In this document: positions 1 to 6,859 of the stretch, piece after piece
Layout: every line of letters begins with the position of its first letter
Position numbering within the stretch: the stretch's first letter is position 1
From: an uncultured Eggerthellaceae bacterium
GTDB taxonomy: Bacteria; Actinomycetota; Coriobacteriia; Coriobacteriales; Eggerthellaceae
DNA: 8,859 nt
Assembly (NCBI GenBank): GCA_949450265.1
Contig: CASTMW010000069.1
Coordinates: forward strand, 1-8,859
Direction: 5' to 3'
The notes under the pieces: generated by a model
What the model was told of the DNA's origin: nothing
Databases searched by the model: none
What the model saw: the letters and a program-made list of their open reading frames with translations, nothing else
Program-made: the position numbers and the translations under genes

Positions 1-1250
1 TGCATGATGCCGGCTGGCTGTACAAGAGCGCCTACGAGGGCTGGTACTGCGTCCACGAGGAGACCTACTACGCCGAGAGCGACCTGGAGAAGGACGAGGA
101 GGGCGCCTTCGTGTGCCCCGACTGCAAGCGCCCCGTGCAGCTGATGGCCTCGGGGGAGGAGAACTGGTTCTTCAAGCTGTCGGAGTTCCAGCAGCCGCTG
201 CTGGAGCTGTATGAGCGCCGTCCCGAGTTCATTCGGCCTGAGAGCCGCCGCAACGAAGTGGTCTCGTTCGTGGCGGGCGGCCTGAAGGACCTCTCTATTT
301 CTCGCTCGACCTTCGATTGGGGCGTGCCGCTGCCCTTCGATGAGGGGCATGTGGCCTATGTGTGGGCCGACGCGCTGATCGCGTACATGACCGGCATCGG
401 GTATGCCGACGATGCCCGCGGCAACGAATTCGACGAGCGCTGGCCGTTCCAATGCCACTTCGTGGGCAAGGACATCACGCGCTTCCACTGCGTGATCTGG
501 CCAGCCATGTTGATGGCGGCGGGCCTGCCGGTGGCGCACACGGTGTTCGGCCATGGCTTCCTACTCACCAAGGGCGAGAAGATGTCGAAGAGCAAGGGCA
601 ACGCGCTGCGCCCGGCCGATCTGGTGGACATCTTCGGGGTGGACGCGTATCGCTACTACTTCATGAGCGACGTGCAGTTCGGCGCCGATGGCTCCATCTC
701 GCTGGAGCGCATGGTGCAGGTCTACAACGCCGATTTGGCGAACACGTGGGGCAACCTGGTGTCGCGCGTGGCGAACATGACGAAGAAGTACTTCGATGCG
801 CAGGTGCCCGTGCTGCCACAGCATGCGCCCGACAACCCGCTGGAACCCATCGCAAAAGAGCTCTATGCCCGCTACGACGAGGCGCTCGCGCGCGTGGATT
901 TCACCGCGGCGGCTGAGGCGGTGCAGAAGCTGGCGCATCGTGCCAACGAGTACATGGAGCAGAGCGCGCCGTGGGCGCTGGCCAAGGACCCGGCGCGCGC
1001 TGATGAGCTGGCGGCGGTCATCTATAACGCGCTGGAGGCCATCCGCATCATCGCGCTGTTCATGGAACCGTTCATGCCGAACACTTCTGCCGAGGTCTGG
1101 CGACGGCTGGGGCTTGCGGACATCGCATCTGTGACCGATGTGGAAGCGGCTGCCGCGTGGGGGCAGCTTCCCGCGGGTAACATGGTAGAAGTGGGCGATC
1201 CGCTATTCCCGCGTCTGGATGTCGAGAAGATCCAGACGGTGGAGGAATAG
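1..1250 (+). CDS. metG: Methionyl-tRNA synthetase, 5'-truncated by window start
   Basis: Cytoplasmic class I aminoacyl-tRNA synthetase that charges tRNA-Met with methionine using ATP. The first full codon is at base 3, and 415 residues lie in the window. The HIGH-containing N-terminus is upstream. Visible parts in order: the connective-peptide knuckle (CVHE at fragment residues 16-19, CPDC at 38-41), the ENWFF stretch, WGVPLP, VYVWADAL, the VGKDITRFH active-site segment, the KMSKS signature at residues 193-197 (bases 579-593), and an all-helical anticodon-binding domain with NADLANTWGNLVSRV. The protein ends shortly after GDPLFPRL, so the C-terminal Trbp111-like tRNA-binding extension found in some MetRS is absent. 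It resembles the short B. subtilis/T. thermophilus-type enzyme. TAG at 1248-1250 lies 2 bases before tatD, so the two are probably one operon. Identity is very secure. Confidence 0.97.
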   Translation, partial: HDAGWLYKSAYEGWYCVHEETYYAESDLEKDEEGAFVCPDCKRPVQLMASGEENWFFKLSEFQQPLLELYERRPEFIRPESRRNEVVSFVAGGLKDLSISRSTFDWGVPLPFDEGHVAYVWADALIAYMTGIGYADDARGNEFDERWPFQCHFVGKDITRFHCVIWPAMLMAAGLPVAHTVFGHGFLLTKGEKMSKSKGNALRPADLVDIFGVDAYRYYFMSDVQFGADGSISLERMVQVYNADLANTWGNLVSRVANMTKKYFDAQVPVLPQHAPDNPLEPIAKELYARYDEALARVDFTAAAEAVQKLAHRANEYMEQSAPWALAKDPARADELAAVIYNALEAIRIIALFMEPFMPNTSAEVWRRLGLADIASVTDVEAAAAWGQLPAGNMVEVGDPLFPRLDVEKIQTVEE

Positions 1251-1252
1251 CC

Positions 1253-2293
1253 ATGACGGATATGGCGGCAAGCCCATCCGCTGAGCAGCAGGGCGAACCC
1301 GAACCTGCGCAGGAGCAAGAGCAGGGCGAACCTGAGTTCATCGACGAATACTTCCGTCAGAAACCGAAGAAACACGGGCGGCCATGGAAGGTGGTGGACG
1401 CGCCGTGTCTGACCACGCCGGTGGCGGATACGCACGCGCATCTGGACATGCTGCGCAACCCCGGCCTGGCGCTCGCGCGCGCAGGAGCGCACGACGTGCG
1501 GTTCGTGGAGGCCATGGTCGATCCGCTCGGCGATGATGGCACGAGCACCTTCGACGATCTTGAAGAGTGGCAGCGCGCTTGCCAGCTCTACATCCGTCAG
1601 ATGTCCACGCGTATCTGTGGACAGGGATGGCATGCGGCACCGCACGTGCGCATCGCGGTGGGCGTGCATCCGCACGTGGCTAAGGGCTGGGATGCGGATA
1701 CGGCGGCTCAGATGGAGCGCTTGCTGCACGATGAGCGGGTGAGCGCGCTGGGCGAAGTGGGGCTGGATTACCATTACGACCACTCGCCGCGCGATATCCA
1801 GCGTAGCGTCTTCGCCGAGCAGGTCCATCTGGCCCATACTGCGGGGCTTCCCATCGTGTTGCATGTGCGCGAGGCGTTCGACGACGCGTTCGCCATCATG
1901 GAGGAAGCGGGCTTTCCTGATGCGGGTGTACTGCTGCATTGCTATACCTCTGATGCGCACGAGGTGTGCCGATGGGTGGAGGCTGGCTGCTACGTTGCCT
2001 TCGGCGGCGCGTTCACGTTCAAGAAGCTCGAAGGCATCCGACAGGCGGCCGAGCTGGTGCCGCTCGATCGGCTGCTATTGGAAACTGATGCCCCGTTCAT
2101 GACGCCCGAACCGCTGCGGGGCACCACGTGCGAACCGGCGCATGTCATATGGACGGCGCAGCGCTTGGCGGAACATCTGCTGCCCGAGGCGGACGCCGAG
2201 CAGCGGGAAGCGCTGCTGGCTTGCACGTACCGCAATGCGGTGGGCTTGTTGGATCGTGAGCCCACGGCATGGCAGAGGGCTCATCATGCATAG
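1253..2293 (+). CDS. tatD: TatD-family metal-dependent hydrolase/DNase with N-terminal extension
   Basis: Amidohydrolase-fold phosphodiesterase. Family members are 3'-5' exonucleases or DNases using two metal ions. Of 346 residues, the catalytic barrel begins near residue 57. Metal-ligand motifs seen: DTHAHLD (H61, H63), GEVGLDYHYDHS (E168), HVREAFDDAF (H204), LLHCYTSD (H229) and LLLETDAPFMTP (D279). Family members are usually about 255-265 residues. The extra length is an acidic Gln/Glu/Pro-rich N-terminus (residues 8-30), a basic linker (39-46) and an insertion around residues 90-130 between the first strand and the GVHPH motif. The start is set by GGAGG at 1241-1245, 7 bases before ATG, inside the end of metG. 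The end overlaps the next gene by 8 bases. The metG-tatD pairing is common in bacteria. The exact substrate is not shown by the sequence. Confidence 0.93.
   Translation: MTDMAASPSAEQQGEPEPAQEQEQGEPEFIDEYFRQKPKKHGRPWKVVDAPCLTTPVADTHAHLDMLRNPGLALARAGAHDVRFVEAMVDPLGDDGTSTFDDLEEWQRACQLYIRQMSTRICGQGWHAAPHVRIAVGVHPHVAKGWDADTAAQMERLLHDERVSALGEVGLDYHYDHSPRDIQRSVFAEQVHLAHTAGLPIVLHVREAFDDAFAIMEEAGFPDAGVLLHCYTSDAHEVCRWVEAGCYVAFGGAFTFKKLEGIRQAAELVPLDRLLLETDAPFMTPEPLRGTTCEPAHVIWTAQRLAEHLLPEADAEQREALLACTYRNAVGLLDREPTAWQRAHHA
1287..1332 (+). repeat. 13-base direct repeat inside the tatD N-terminal extension
   Basis: The 13-base string AGCAGGGCGAACC occurs at 1287-1299 and again at 1320-1332. The offset is 33 bases, so both copies are in frame and encode the repeated QGEPE segments (residues 13-17 and 24-28). 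It probably arose by local duplication within a low-complexity, likely disordered segment. Confidence 0.8.
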
Positions 2294-2909
2294 GACGATC
2301 ATCGTCGGCTCGCCCCGCGTGCAAGGTAGGTGTGCGGCGCTGGCGCAGGAGATATTCGACGCATGCATCGAAGAGGCGCCTCAGGACGGGGCCTCGCTGG
2401 TGGCCATCGCCAGCGTGAACATCGCGGGCTGCATCGGCTGCGATGCGTGCAAGCGCGCAGCGGAAGCCGGATCGGATGGGGCGCTGCCCATCCCCGATGC
2501 GGACGACCCGCTGGCCCCGACTGCTCCGGTGCGCGCAAGCGATGCGCATGCCCATGTCTGCGTGATCGCAGACGATATGGCCGAGGTGCGCAAGCATGTG
2601 GATGCTGCTGACGAGCTGATCGTGGTAGCGCCGGTGTATTTCGCAGGACCCCCAGCTCAATTGAAGGCGCTGCTCGATCGCCTGCAGCCCTACTACTGGT
2701 CTGATGTGCGCCGCCAGGGCGCCAAGCGGCCGCTCGCGCTGCATGTGGTGGGCGAGGGCGGTGACCCGCACGGCATCGATCCGCTGGTCGGCTGCGTGCG
2801 CTCGGCGTTCGCGGTGGCCGGTTTCACGCTTGACCGAGTGCTCGACTGGCGTGGTCGCATCGATGCGGATGGCACGATCGAAGAGGATGCCGAGCTCTAT
2901 GACGGCTAA
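2286..2909 (+). CDS. Flavodoxin-fold NAD(P)H/FMN oxidoreductase family protein with Cys motif
   Basis: 207-residue protein of the NADPH-dependent FMN reductase / iron-sulfur flavoprotein superfamily, probably a cytoplasmic FMN-binding redox protein. Visible: a first beta-strand and phosphate loop IIVGSPRVQGR (residues 5-15), a cysteine motif GCIGCDAC (C49, C52, C55), a further Cys before DDM (VCVIADDM, C92), then AADELIVVAPVYFAGPPAQLKALLDR (given here as the segment at 107-132), the characteristic PVYF flavin-contact and helix region. In compact relatives the fourth Cys follows within a few residues; here about 36 residues intervene. ATG at 2286 overlaps the end of tatD by 8 bases, and the stop overlaps rsmA by 11 bases, so translation is probably coupled. 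The Shine-Dalgarno site (AGAGGG near 2274-2279) is weak, consistent with coupling. Substrate and electron partner are unknown; whether the Cys bind a cluster is inference. Confidence 0.85.
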   Translation: MHRTIIVGSPRVQGRCAALAQEIFDACIEEAPQDGASLVAIASVNIAGCIGCDACKRAAEAGSDGALPIPDADDPLAPTAPVRASDAHAHVCVIADDMAEVRKHVDAADELIVVAPVYFAGPPAQLKALLDRLQPYYWSDVRRQGAKRPLALHVVGEGGDPHGIDPLVGCVRSAFAVAGFTLDRVLDWRGRIDADGTIEEDAELYDG

Positions 2910-3858
2910 GGCATCGCCGCTGGCCGCACCGCGCGCTACGGCGGAGGTGCTGGACCGCTTCGGGCTTGCACCCAAGAAGCGCTTCGGGCAGAACTTTCTC
3001 ATCGACGACGGGGTAGTGGGGCGCATCCTTGCCCTTTCCGAGGTAGGACCCACCGATGATGTACTGGAAGTGGGACCGGGCATCGGTACGCTCTCGGCCG
3101 CAGTGGCGCCGCGCGTGCGCTCGCTGGTGGCTGTGGAGCGCGATGCCGAGCTGCTGCCGGTCCTGGCGCACACCATGGGCGCCTGCGCGAACTTCTGCGT
3201 GCTGAGATGCGATGCGCTCGATCTGACCGAGGCCGACCTGGCCTCTGCGCGCGCCGATCTGGCCGATGGCGGCATCGCCTGCGAGTTGCCGAATAAGCTG
3301 GTGGCGAACCTGCCCTATGCGGTGGCGGCCACGGTGGTGCTGGGCTTCTTCCAGCGTTTCGAGCATCTGCGAAGCGCCACGGTGATGGTGCAGCGCGAAG
3401 TGGCCGAACGCATGCGCGCCGTGCCGGGCACGAAGGACTACGGTGCCTACACGGTGAAACTTGGCATGTTCGCCCGCCCGAGCGGCAGCTTCCGCGTGCC
3501 ACCGAGCAGCTTCATGCCGCAGCCACGGGTGGACAGCACGGTGATCCGCTTGGATCGCATCGAGTGCGAGGATGCGGATGGGCGCCCCCTCGCAGCCTCT
3601 GTCGTGCGCGCGGCGTGTCAGATGGCCGATGCTGCCTTCTTCGCCCGGCGCAAGACCATCGCAAACTCGGTGCGCTCGTTCTTCGCGAGCCGCGGCGATG
3701 TGATGGCGGCGGGTGCAGCCGGTGCGCTGCTGGCGAATGCTGGCATCGACGGTGGGGTGCGGGGGGAAACGCTTGCGATGGCCGATTTCCTGCGTCTTGG
3801 TCAGGCGCTGGCGAACCTTCGCCATGATCATGTCGATCGGGGCTCCCAGGACGCATGA
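2899..3858 (+). CDS. rsmA: 16S rRNA (adenine1518/1519-N6)-dimethyltransferase
   Basis: RsmA/KsgA uses S-adenosylmethionine to dimethylate two adjacent adenosines in helix 45 of 16S rRNA, a late step of 30S assembly. Loss gives kasugamycin resistance in other bacteria. The 319-residue length is slightly above the usual 270-290. Motifs: KKRFGQNFLID (26-36), the SAM loop LEVGPGIGTLS (56-66), the acidic ribose contact VAVERD (77-82), the catalytic NLPY (137-140), MVQREVAERM (163-172), PGTKDYGAY (176-184), FMPQPRVDSTVIRL (205-218) and the C-terminal FFARRKTIANS (247-257). ATG at 2899 is inside the flavoprotein gene, with a GAGGA Shine-Dalgarno at 2883-2887. It is the last gene of the tight cluster; a 117-base gap follows. 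Identity is secure. Confidence 0.97.
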   Translation: MTAKASPLAAPRATAEVLDRFGLAPKKRFGQNFLIDDGVVGRILALSEVGPTDDVLEVGPGIGTLSAAVAPRVRSLVAVERDAELLPVLAHTMGACANFCVLRCDALDLTEADLASARADLADGGIACELPNKLVANLPYAVAATVVLGFFQRFEHLRSATVMVQREVAERMRAVPGTKDYGAYTVKLGMFARPSGSFRVPPSSFMPQPRVDSTVIRLDRIECEDADGRPLAASVVRAACQMADAAFFARRKTIANSVRSFFASRGDVMAAGAAGALLANAGIDGGVRGETLAMADFLRLGQALANLRHDHVDRGSQDA

Positions 3859-3975
3859 CGTGCTGCATAGGGTTTTTATGCGAACGGCCGCTGATGGCCC
3901 CTCCGCTCTCCCGTCTACGGGTGCCATGCGATAGAATACGAGCCAAAACACAGAGCATGCACGCGAGGTGATCGT
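3859..3975 (+). promoter_or_regulatory. Short intergenic region with possible promoter for the AAA-like gene
   Basis: The gap of 117 bases holds a -10-like TAGAAT at 3932-3937 (5 of 6 to TATAAT), followed by an A-rich stretch, about 39 bases before the next ATG. No convincing -35 is seen 16-18 bases upstream, so promoter assignment is weak. A TTTTT run at 3872-3876 is not preceded by a strong stem, so I do not call a terminator. Confidence 0.3.
3965..3973 (+). promoter_or_regulatory. Extended Shine-Dalgarno site of the AAA-like gene
   Basis: GAGGTGATC is complementary to nine consecutive bases at the usual 3' end of 16S rRNA. Its GAGG core ends 7 bases before ATG 3976. This fixes the start and suggests efficient initiation. 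Confidence 0.75.
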
Positions 3976-5328
3976 ATGACAGAGAACGCACCGGGGACCG
4001 CTCCGCAGGGAGGTGGTCCCTTGGACAACATCAAGGATTATCTGAAACGGGCGAAGGCTGCCTGCGATGCGGGCGACCCAGTCTTGGGCATGTACCTGTA
4101 CATGGCTGCATTCGAAGAGGCGCATGTGGACGGCGTACGTCCAAGTGAGGATGCGCTCTCCGGTCTGAAGGAGGCGTGGGCGCTGGCCTGCACCCAGAAG
4201 GAACGCTCGTTGGCCGAATACATCTTCGAGCGTCTGGAGCCCTACCTTTCCACCGACGAGATCACTATGTGCGCCCAAGAGCTGCACAGCCTTGCCATGG
4301 ATAAGCTGGAAGAGTTCGGCTTTTCTCGGGACGATCTGGAGGATATGGCACAAATCATCCAGGACGACATCGACGGTAAGACCGAGCTTTTGGCCACTAC
4401 CAGCGCGCTGCCGCAGCCAACAGCGGTGCCGCAGCTGGACTACTCGAACGTGGCAGGCTACGTGGAGACCATCCGCACTATGAACGCCATGGGTATCGGC
4501 ATGCAGGACGACCCCGACTTCGCGAAGCTCGTTTCCATGCTCAACCGCTTGCATGGCATGCCCGCCACGCCGGTGCTGGACACCCTGTTGTTCCGCTGCG
4601 ATGCGCGCGAGGACGCGAATCGCTTCATGATGGCCACGCTGGGCGAGCTGGACATGCCCACCATCCATATGCGCATGGAAGAGAACTTCCAGGGGATGCC
4701 GCTTCTGTGCGTCAGCGCGCATGCCATCGACATCCCGAACGGGGAAGGGCTGCGCGATGCCTTTAAGGCTGGGGGCGTGCTGGTGCTGGAGGACATCGAC
4801 TGCTGGTCGGCGCCGGGTGCGGATATGTCGGATGAGAACGGGTCGTTCCTCATGATGTCGCTGACGCGCGGGGCGCGGGAAGCGGTGGCACTGGTGCGCT
4901 CGGCGGTGGAGAACCCCGAGGTACACGTGATGGCCACTGCATCAGATGTGGGCGCCATCGACGATTTCTTCCTGGATATGCTCGAACCCATGACGCTCGT
5001 GCAGATCGAGCTGCCCACTGAGGTCGAGCGCGTTCAAATATGGGAGGACATCGCGCAGGAGCATCCGTCCCTGCGTGGCATCGACCGGGACGATCTGGTG
5101 CGGCTTTCGGCGAACATGCCCCGCGTCGACATCTATTCGGTGGAAGAGGCGTACAAGACCGGACTCATGCTGCGGCGCTACCAACCGGTCACGCGCGACA
5201 ACCTCTTCGACAAGCTGGCTGCCTATCAGGCCCTTGATTCGGCCGAATACGCTGAATTGGAAGACGAGGTCATCCGCGATTTCCAGCGCGACCTCAGCCA
5301 TATCGACGACCTTCTGCGCGGAGCATGA
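3976..5328 (+). CDS. Degenerate AAA+ (pseudo-ATPase) protein with helical N-terminal domain
   Basis: 450 residues with no signal peptide or membrane segment; probably cytoplasmic and acidic. I do not recognise a named family. Residues 15-130 are predicted mostly helical, possibly TPR-like. Residues about 165-430 follow an AAA+ module without gaps at each key motif, but with the catalytic residues replaced. TLLFRCDAREDAN (203-215) sits where a strand plus GPPGTGKT P-loop belongs, with Ala at the lysine position. VLVLEDID (268-275) matches Walker B with the DE order reversed. VMATASDVGAID (318-329) matches sensor 1, with Ser for Asn. DDFFLDMLEP (329-338) matches DPALLRPGRF, with Asp and Glu for both arginine fingers. 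IELPTEVERVQIW and the following lid helices fit the AAA lid. The frame is intact, so decay to a pseudogene is unlikely. It may be a structural or regulatory partner. Function is unknown; the AAA+ link is inference from motif spacing. Confidence 0.8.
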   Translation: MTENAPGTAPQGGGPLDNIKDYLKRAKAACDAGDPVLGMYLYMAAFEEAHVDGVRPSEDALSGLKEAWALACTQKERSLAEYIFERLEPYLSTDEITMCAQELHSLAMDKLEEFGFSRDDLEDMAQIIQDDIDGKTELLATTSALPQPTAVPQLDYSNVAGYVETIRTMNAMGIGMQDDPDFAKLVSMLNRLHGMPATPVLDTLLFRCDAREDANRFMMATLGELDMPTIHMRMEENFQGMPLLCVSAHAIDIPNGEGLRDAFKAGGVLVLEDIDCWSAPGADMSDENGSFLMMSLTRGAREAVALVRSAVENPEVHVMATASDVGAIDDFFLDMLEPMTLVQIELPTEVERVQIWEDIAQEHPSLRGIDRDDLVRLSANMPRVDIYSVEEAYKTGLMLRRYQPVTRDNLFDKLAAYQALDSAEYAELEDEVIRDFQRDLSHIDDLLRGA

Positions 5329-5375
5329 GCGCCGTGGTCGGTCGCATCGTTTGCCCGCGCGCTTAGGGGAGCAGC

Positions 5376-5954
5376 ATGGATATCGCGTGGCTCTGCCTGA
5401 CGGCGGTGGGCTTGTCTATGGATGCGTTCGCCGTGGCGGTGGCGAAGGGCTTGTCCATGCGCTCCATGCGCTGGGGGCAGGCCGTCGTCATCGCGGCGTT
5501 CTTTGGGGTATTCCAGGGCATCATGCCCATCATCGGGTGGGTGCTAGGCTCGTCCTTCTCGCAGCTGATCGAACCTATTGACCATTGGGTCATCTTCGCT
5601 ATCTTGGCCGCAGTGGGTGCCAAGATGATCTGGGATAGCATCCGCGAAGAGCCCGAGGATGCGTGCCCTCTTGCCGATCAACGGCTGGACGTGCGCGAAC
5701 TGGCGCTGTTGGCGGTGGCCACCAGCATCGATGCGCTGGCGGTGGGCGTGTCATTTGCGCTCATGCAGGTGAACATTGGGGTGGCGGCGGGCATCATCGC
5801 TGGCATCACGTTTCTGCTCTCGCTGGCAGGCGTTGTGGTGGGCCATCTTTTCGGTGTGCGCTTCCAACGAGCCGCAGGCGTGGCAGGCGGTATCGTGCTG
5901 GTGCTCATCGCCTGCAAGGTGCTCTTCGAGCACCTAGAGATCCTCGCGCTCTAA
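5376..5954 (+). CDS. mntP: Manganese efflux pump MntP
   Basis: Inner-membrane exporter of Mn2+ that limits manganese toxicity. The 192-residue length matches the family (about 185-190). Six hydrophobic helices are visible, at roughly 3-23, 36-58, 69-88, 107-127, 132-156 and 166-186. They form two related halves. Each half has a conserved intramembrane Asp: LSMDAFAVAVAKG (D16) and TSIDALAVGVSFA (D119), the two repeats of the family. ATG 5376 follows AGGGGAG at 5365-5371. The 47-base gap after the AAA-like gene contains no obvious promoter and is too short for a yybP-ykoY manganese riboswitch, so regulation by that element is not seen here. The stop codon overlaps the end of pheA on the opposite strand. 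Confidence 0.95.
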   Translation: MDIAWLCLTAVGLSMDAFAVAVAKGLSMRSMRWGQAVVIAAFFGVFQGIMPIIGWVLGSSFSQLIEPIDHWVIFAILAAVGAKMIWDSIREEPEDACPLADQRLDVRELALLAVATSIDALAVGVSFALMQVNIGVAAGIIAGITFLLSLAGVVVGHLFGVRFQRAAGVAGGIVLVLIACKVLFEHLEILAL

Positions 5955-6814
5955 GCAGCGCCGCCGATCACCGGATACGAGCCGAGCACCTTCACTTCAC
6001 GCAGCTTCAAGCGCAGGCAGGACAGCGCGGTCTGCACGTCAGGGTCGATGTCCTTGCCCAAGAACTCCATGAAGAACATGTAGTCGCCGAACTGCTGTTT
6101 CAGCGGACGCGATTGCAGCATGGTGATGTTGATGCCCGCATAGGCGAACTCGGAGAGGATCATGTGCAGCGCACCGGCCTTGTCCTCGCGCAGGAACAGC
6201 GCCAGCGTGGTCTTGTAGTCGGTGCCGGTCAGCTGTGGGGCCGACCCCGGGCGTCCGATCAGCGCGAAGGCCGTCTGGTTGCCCAGATGGTCCTCGATGT
6301 CGCGCGCAGCCACGTCGCACCCATGCAGCTGTGCGGCGAACTCGTTGGCGATGCCTGCGATGGTGGGGTCGGCGGCAGCCAGACGGGCGCTCTCGGCAGT
6401 GGAGGGCATGATCTGCGTGGCGCGACCGGGCAGGCGCTCGTTCAGGTAGCGACGGCATTGCGCAAGGCCCTGCGAATGCGACGCCACGGTCTGGACCTCG
6501 GCGATGGAAACGCCAGGCGCGGTGACCAGGCAATGGTGGATGTCGATGACCGTCTCCGCCAGGATGACTGCCGACGAGCGGAAGGCGAAGTTGTCGAGCG
6601 TGGCCGTGACCGGTCCTTCCAGCGAGTTCTCCTTGCCCACCACGCCGAAGGCCGCACGTCCGCGGTCGACCGCGTCAAACACCTCGTCGAACGAGGCGCA
6701 TTCCAGAAGGTCGGGTGCGGCAAGCCCCAGCGCATCGGCGAAGACGTTCGCCGCTTCGTGGGTGTAGGTGCCACGCGGTCCGAGGAATGCTATGGTGCGG
6801 TCGATCTCTGACAT
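5951..6814 (-). CDS. pheA: Prephenate dehydratase with C-terminal ACT domain
   Basis: Converts prephenate to phenylpyruvate with loss of CO2 and water, for phenylalanine synthesis; cytoplasmic. 287 residues, with no fused chorismate mutase. The catalytic domain spans about 7-187: IAFLGPRGTYTHEAA at the start, KENSLEG (N63), SHSQGLAQC (Q115), STAESARLAA, AGIANEFAA and NQTAFALIG (T181). The ACT domain covers about 200-283, with GALH (214-217) and QSRP (234-237) where GALV and ESRP bind Phe in the E. coli enzyme. The three residues equivalent to the known catalytic Asn, Gln and Thr are kept, but flanking positions differ from the family (PI to GK before ENS, SHP to SHS, TRF to TAF). AAGGAGG at 6819-6825 sets the start. 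It is convergent with mntP and divergent from the hydrogenase operon. Dehydratase is the best call; altered activity is possible. Confidence 0.92.
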   Translation of the reverse strand: MSEIDRTIAFLGPRGTYTHEAANVFADALGLAAPDLLECASFDEVFDAVDRGRAAFGVVGKENSLEGPVTATLDNFAFRSSAVILAETVIDIHHCLVTAPGVSIAEVQTVASHSQGLAQCRRYLNERLPGRATQIMPSTAESARLAAADPTIAGIANEFAAQLHGCDVAARDIEDHLGNQTAFALIGRPGSAPQLTGTDYKTTLALFLREDKAGALHMILSEFAYAGINITMLQSRPLKQQFGDYMFFMEFLGKDIDPDVQTALSCLRLKLREVKVLGSYPVIGGAA

Positions 6815-6859
6815 CGCCCCTCCTTATGGGTGATCGGTACGGGTGGTCAAGCCTTCACT

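Noticed and set aside
1022..1960. A 312-codon minus-strand frame opposite metG and tatD
   Set aside because: It is antisense to two well-supported genes and has no motif.
3910..3921. CCCGTCTACGGG hairpin after rsmA as a terminator
   Set aside because: The stem is four base pairs and no T-run follows.
2824..4926. A 700-codon open frame on the minus strand
   Set aside because: It lies antisense to rsmA and the AAA-like gene, runs through the intergenic gap, is rich in His, Arg and Gln, and has no recognisable motif. Mirror frames of this kind are common in GC-rich DNA.
5329..5375. A manganese (yybP-ykoY) riboswitch before mntP
   Set aside because: Only 47 bases separate the genes and no paired helices of that type are visible.
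5663..6811. A 382-codon plus-strand frame covering the end of mntP and all of pheA
   Set aside because: It has no recognisable domain, overlaps two certain genes, and is a composition artefact.
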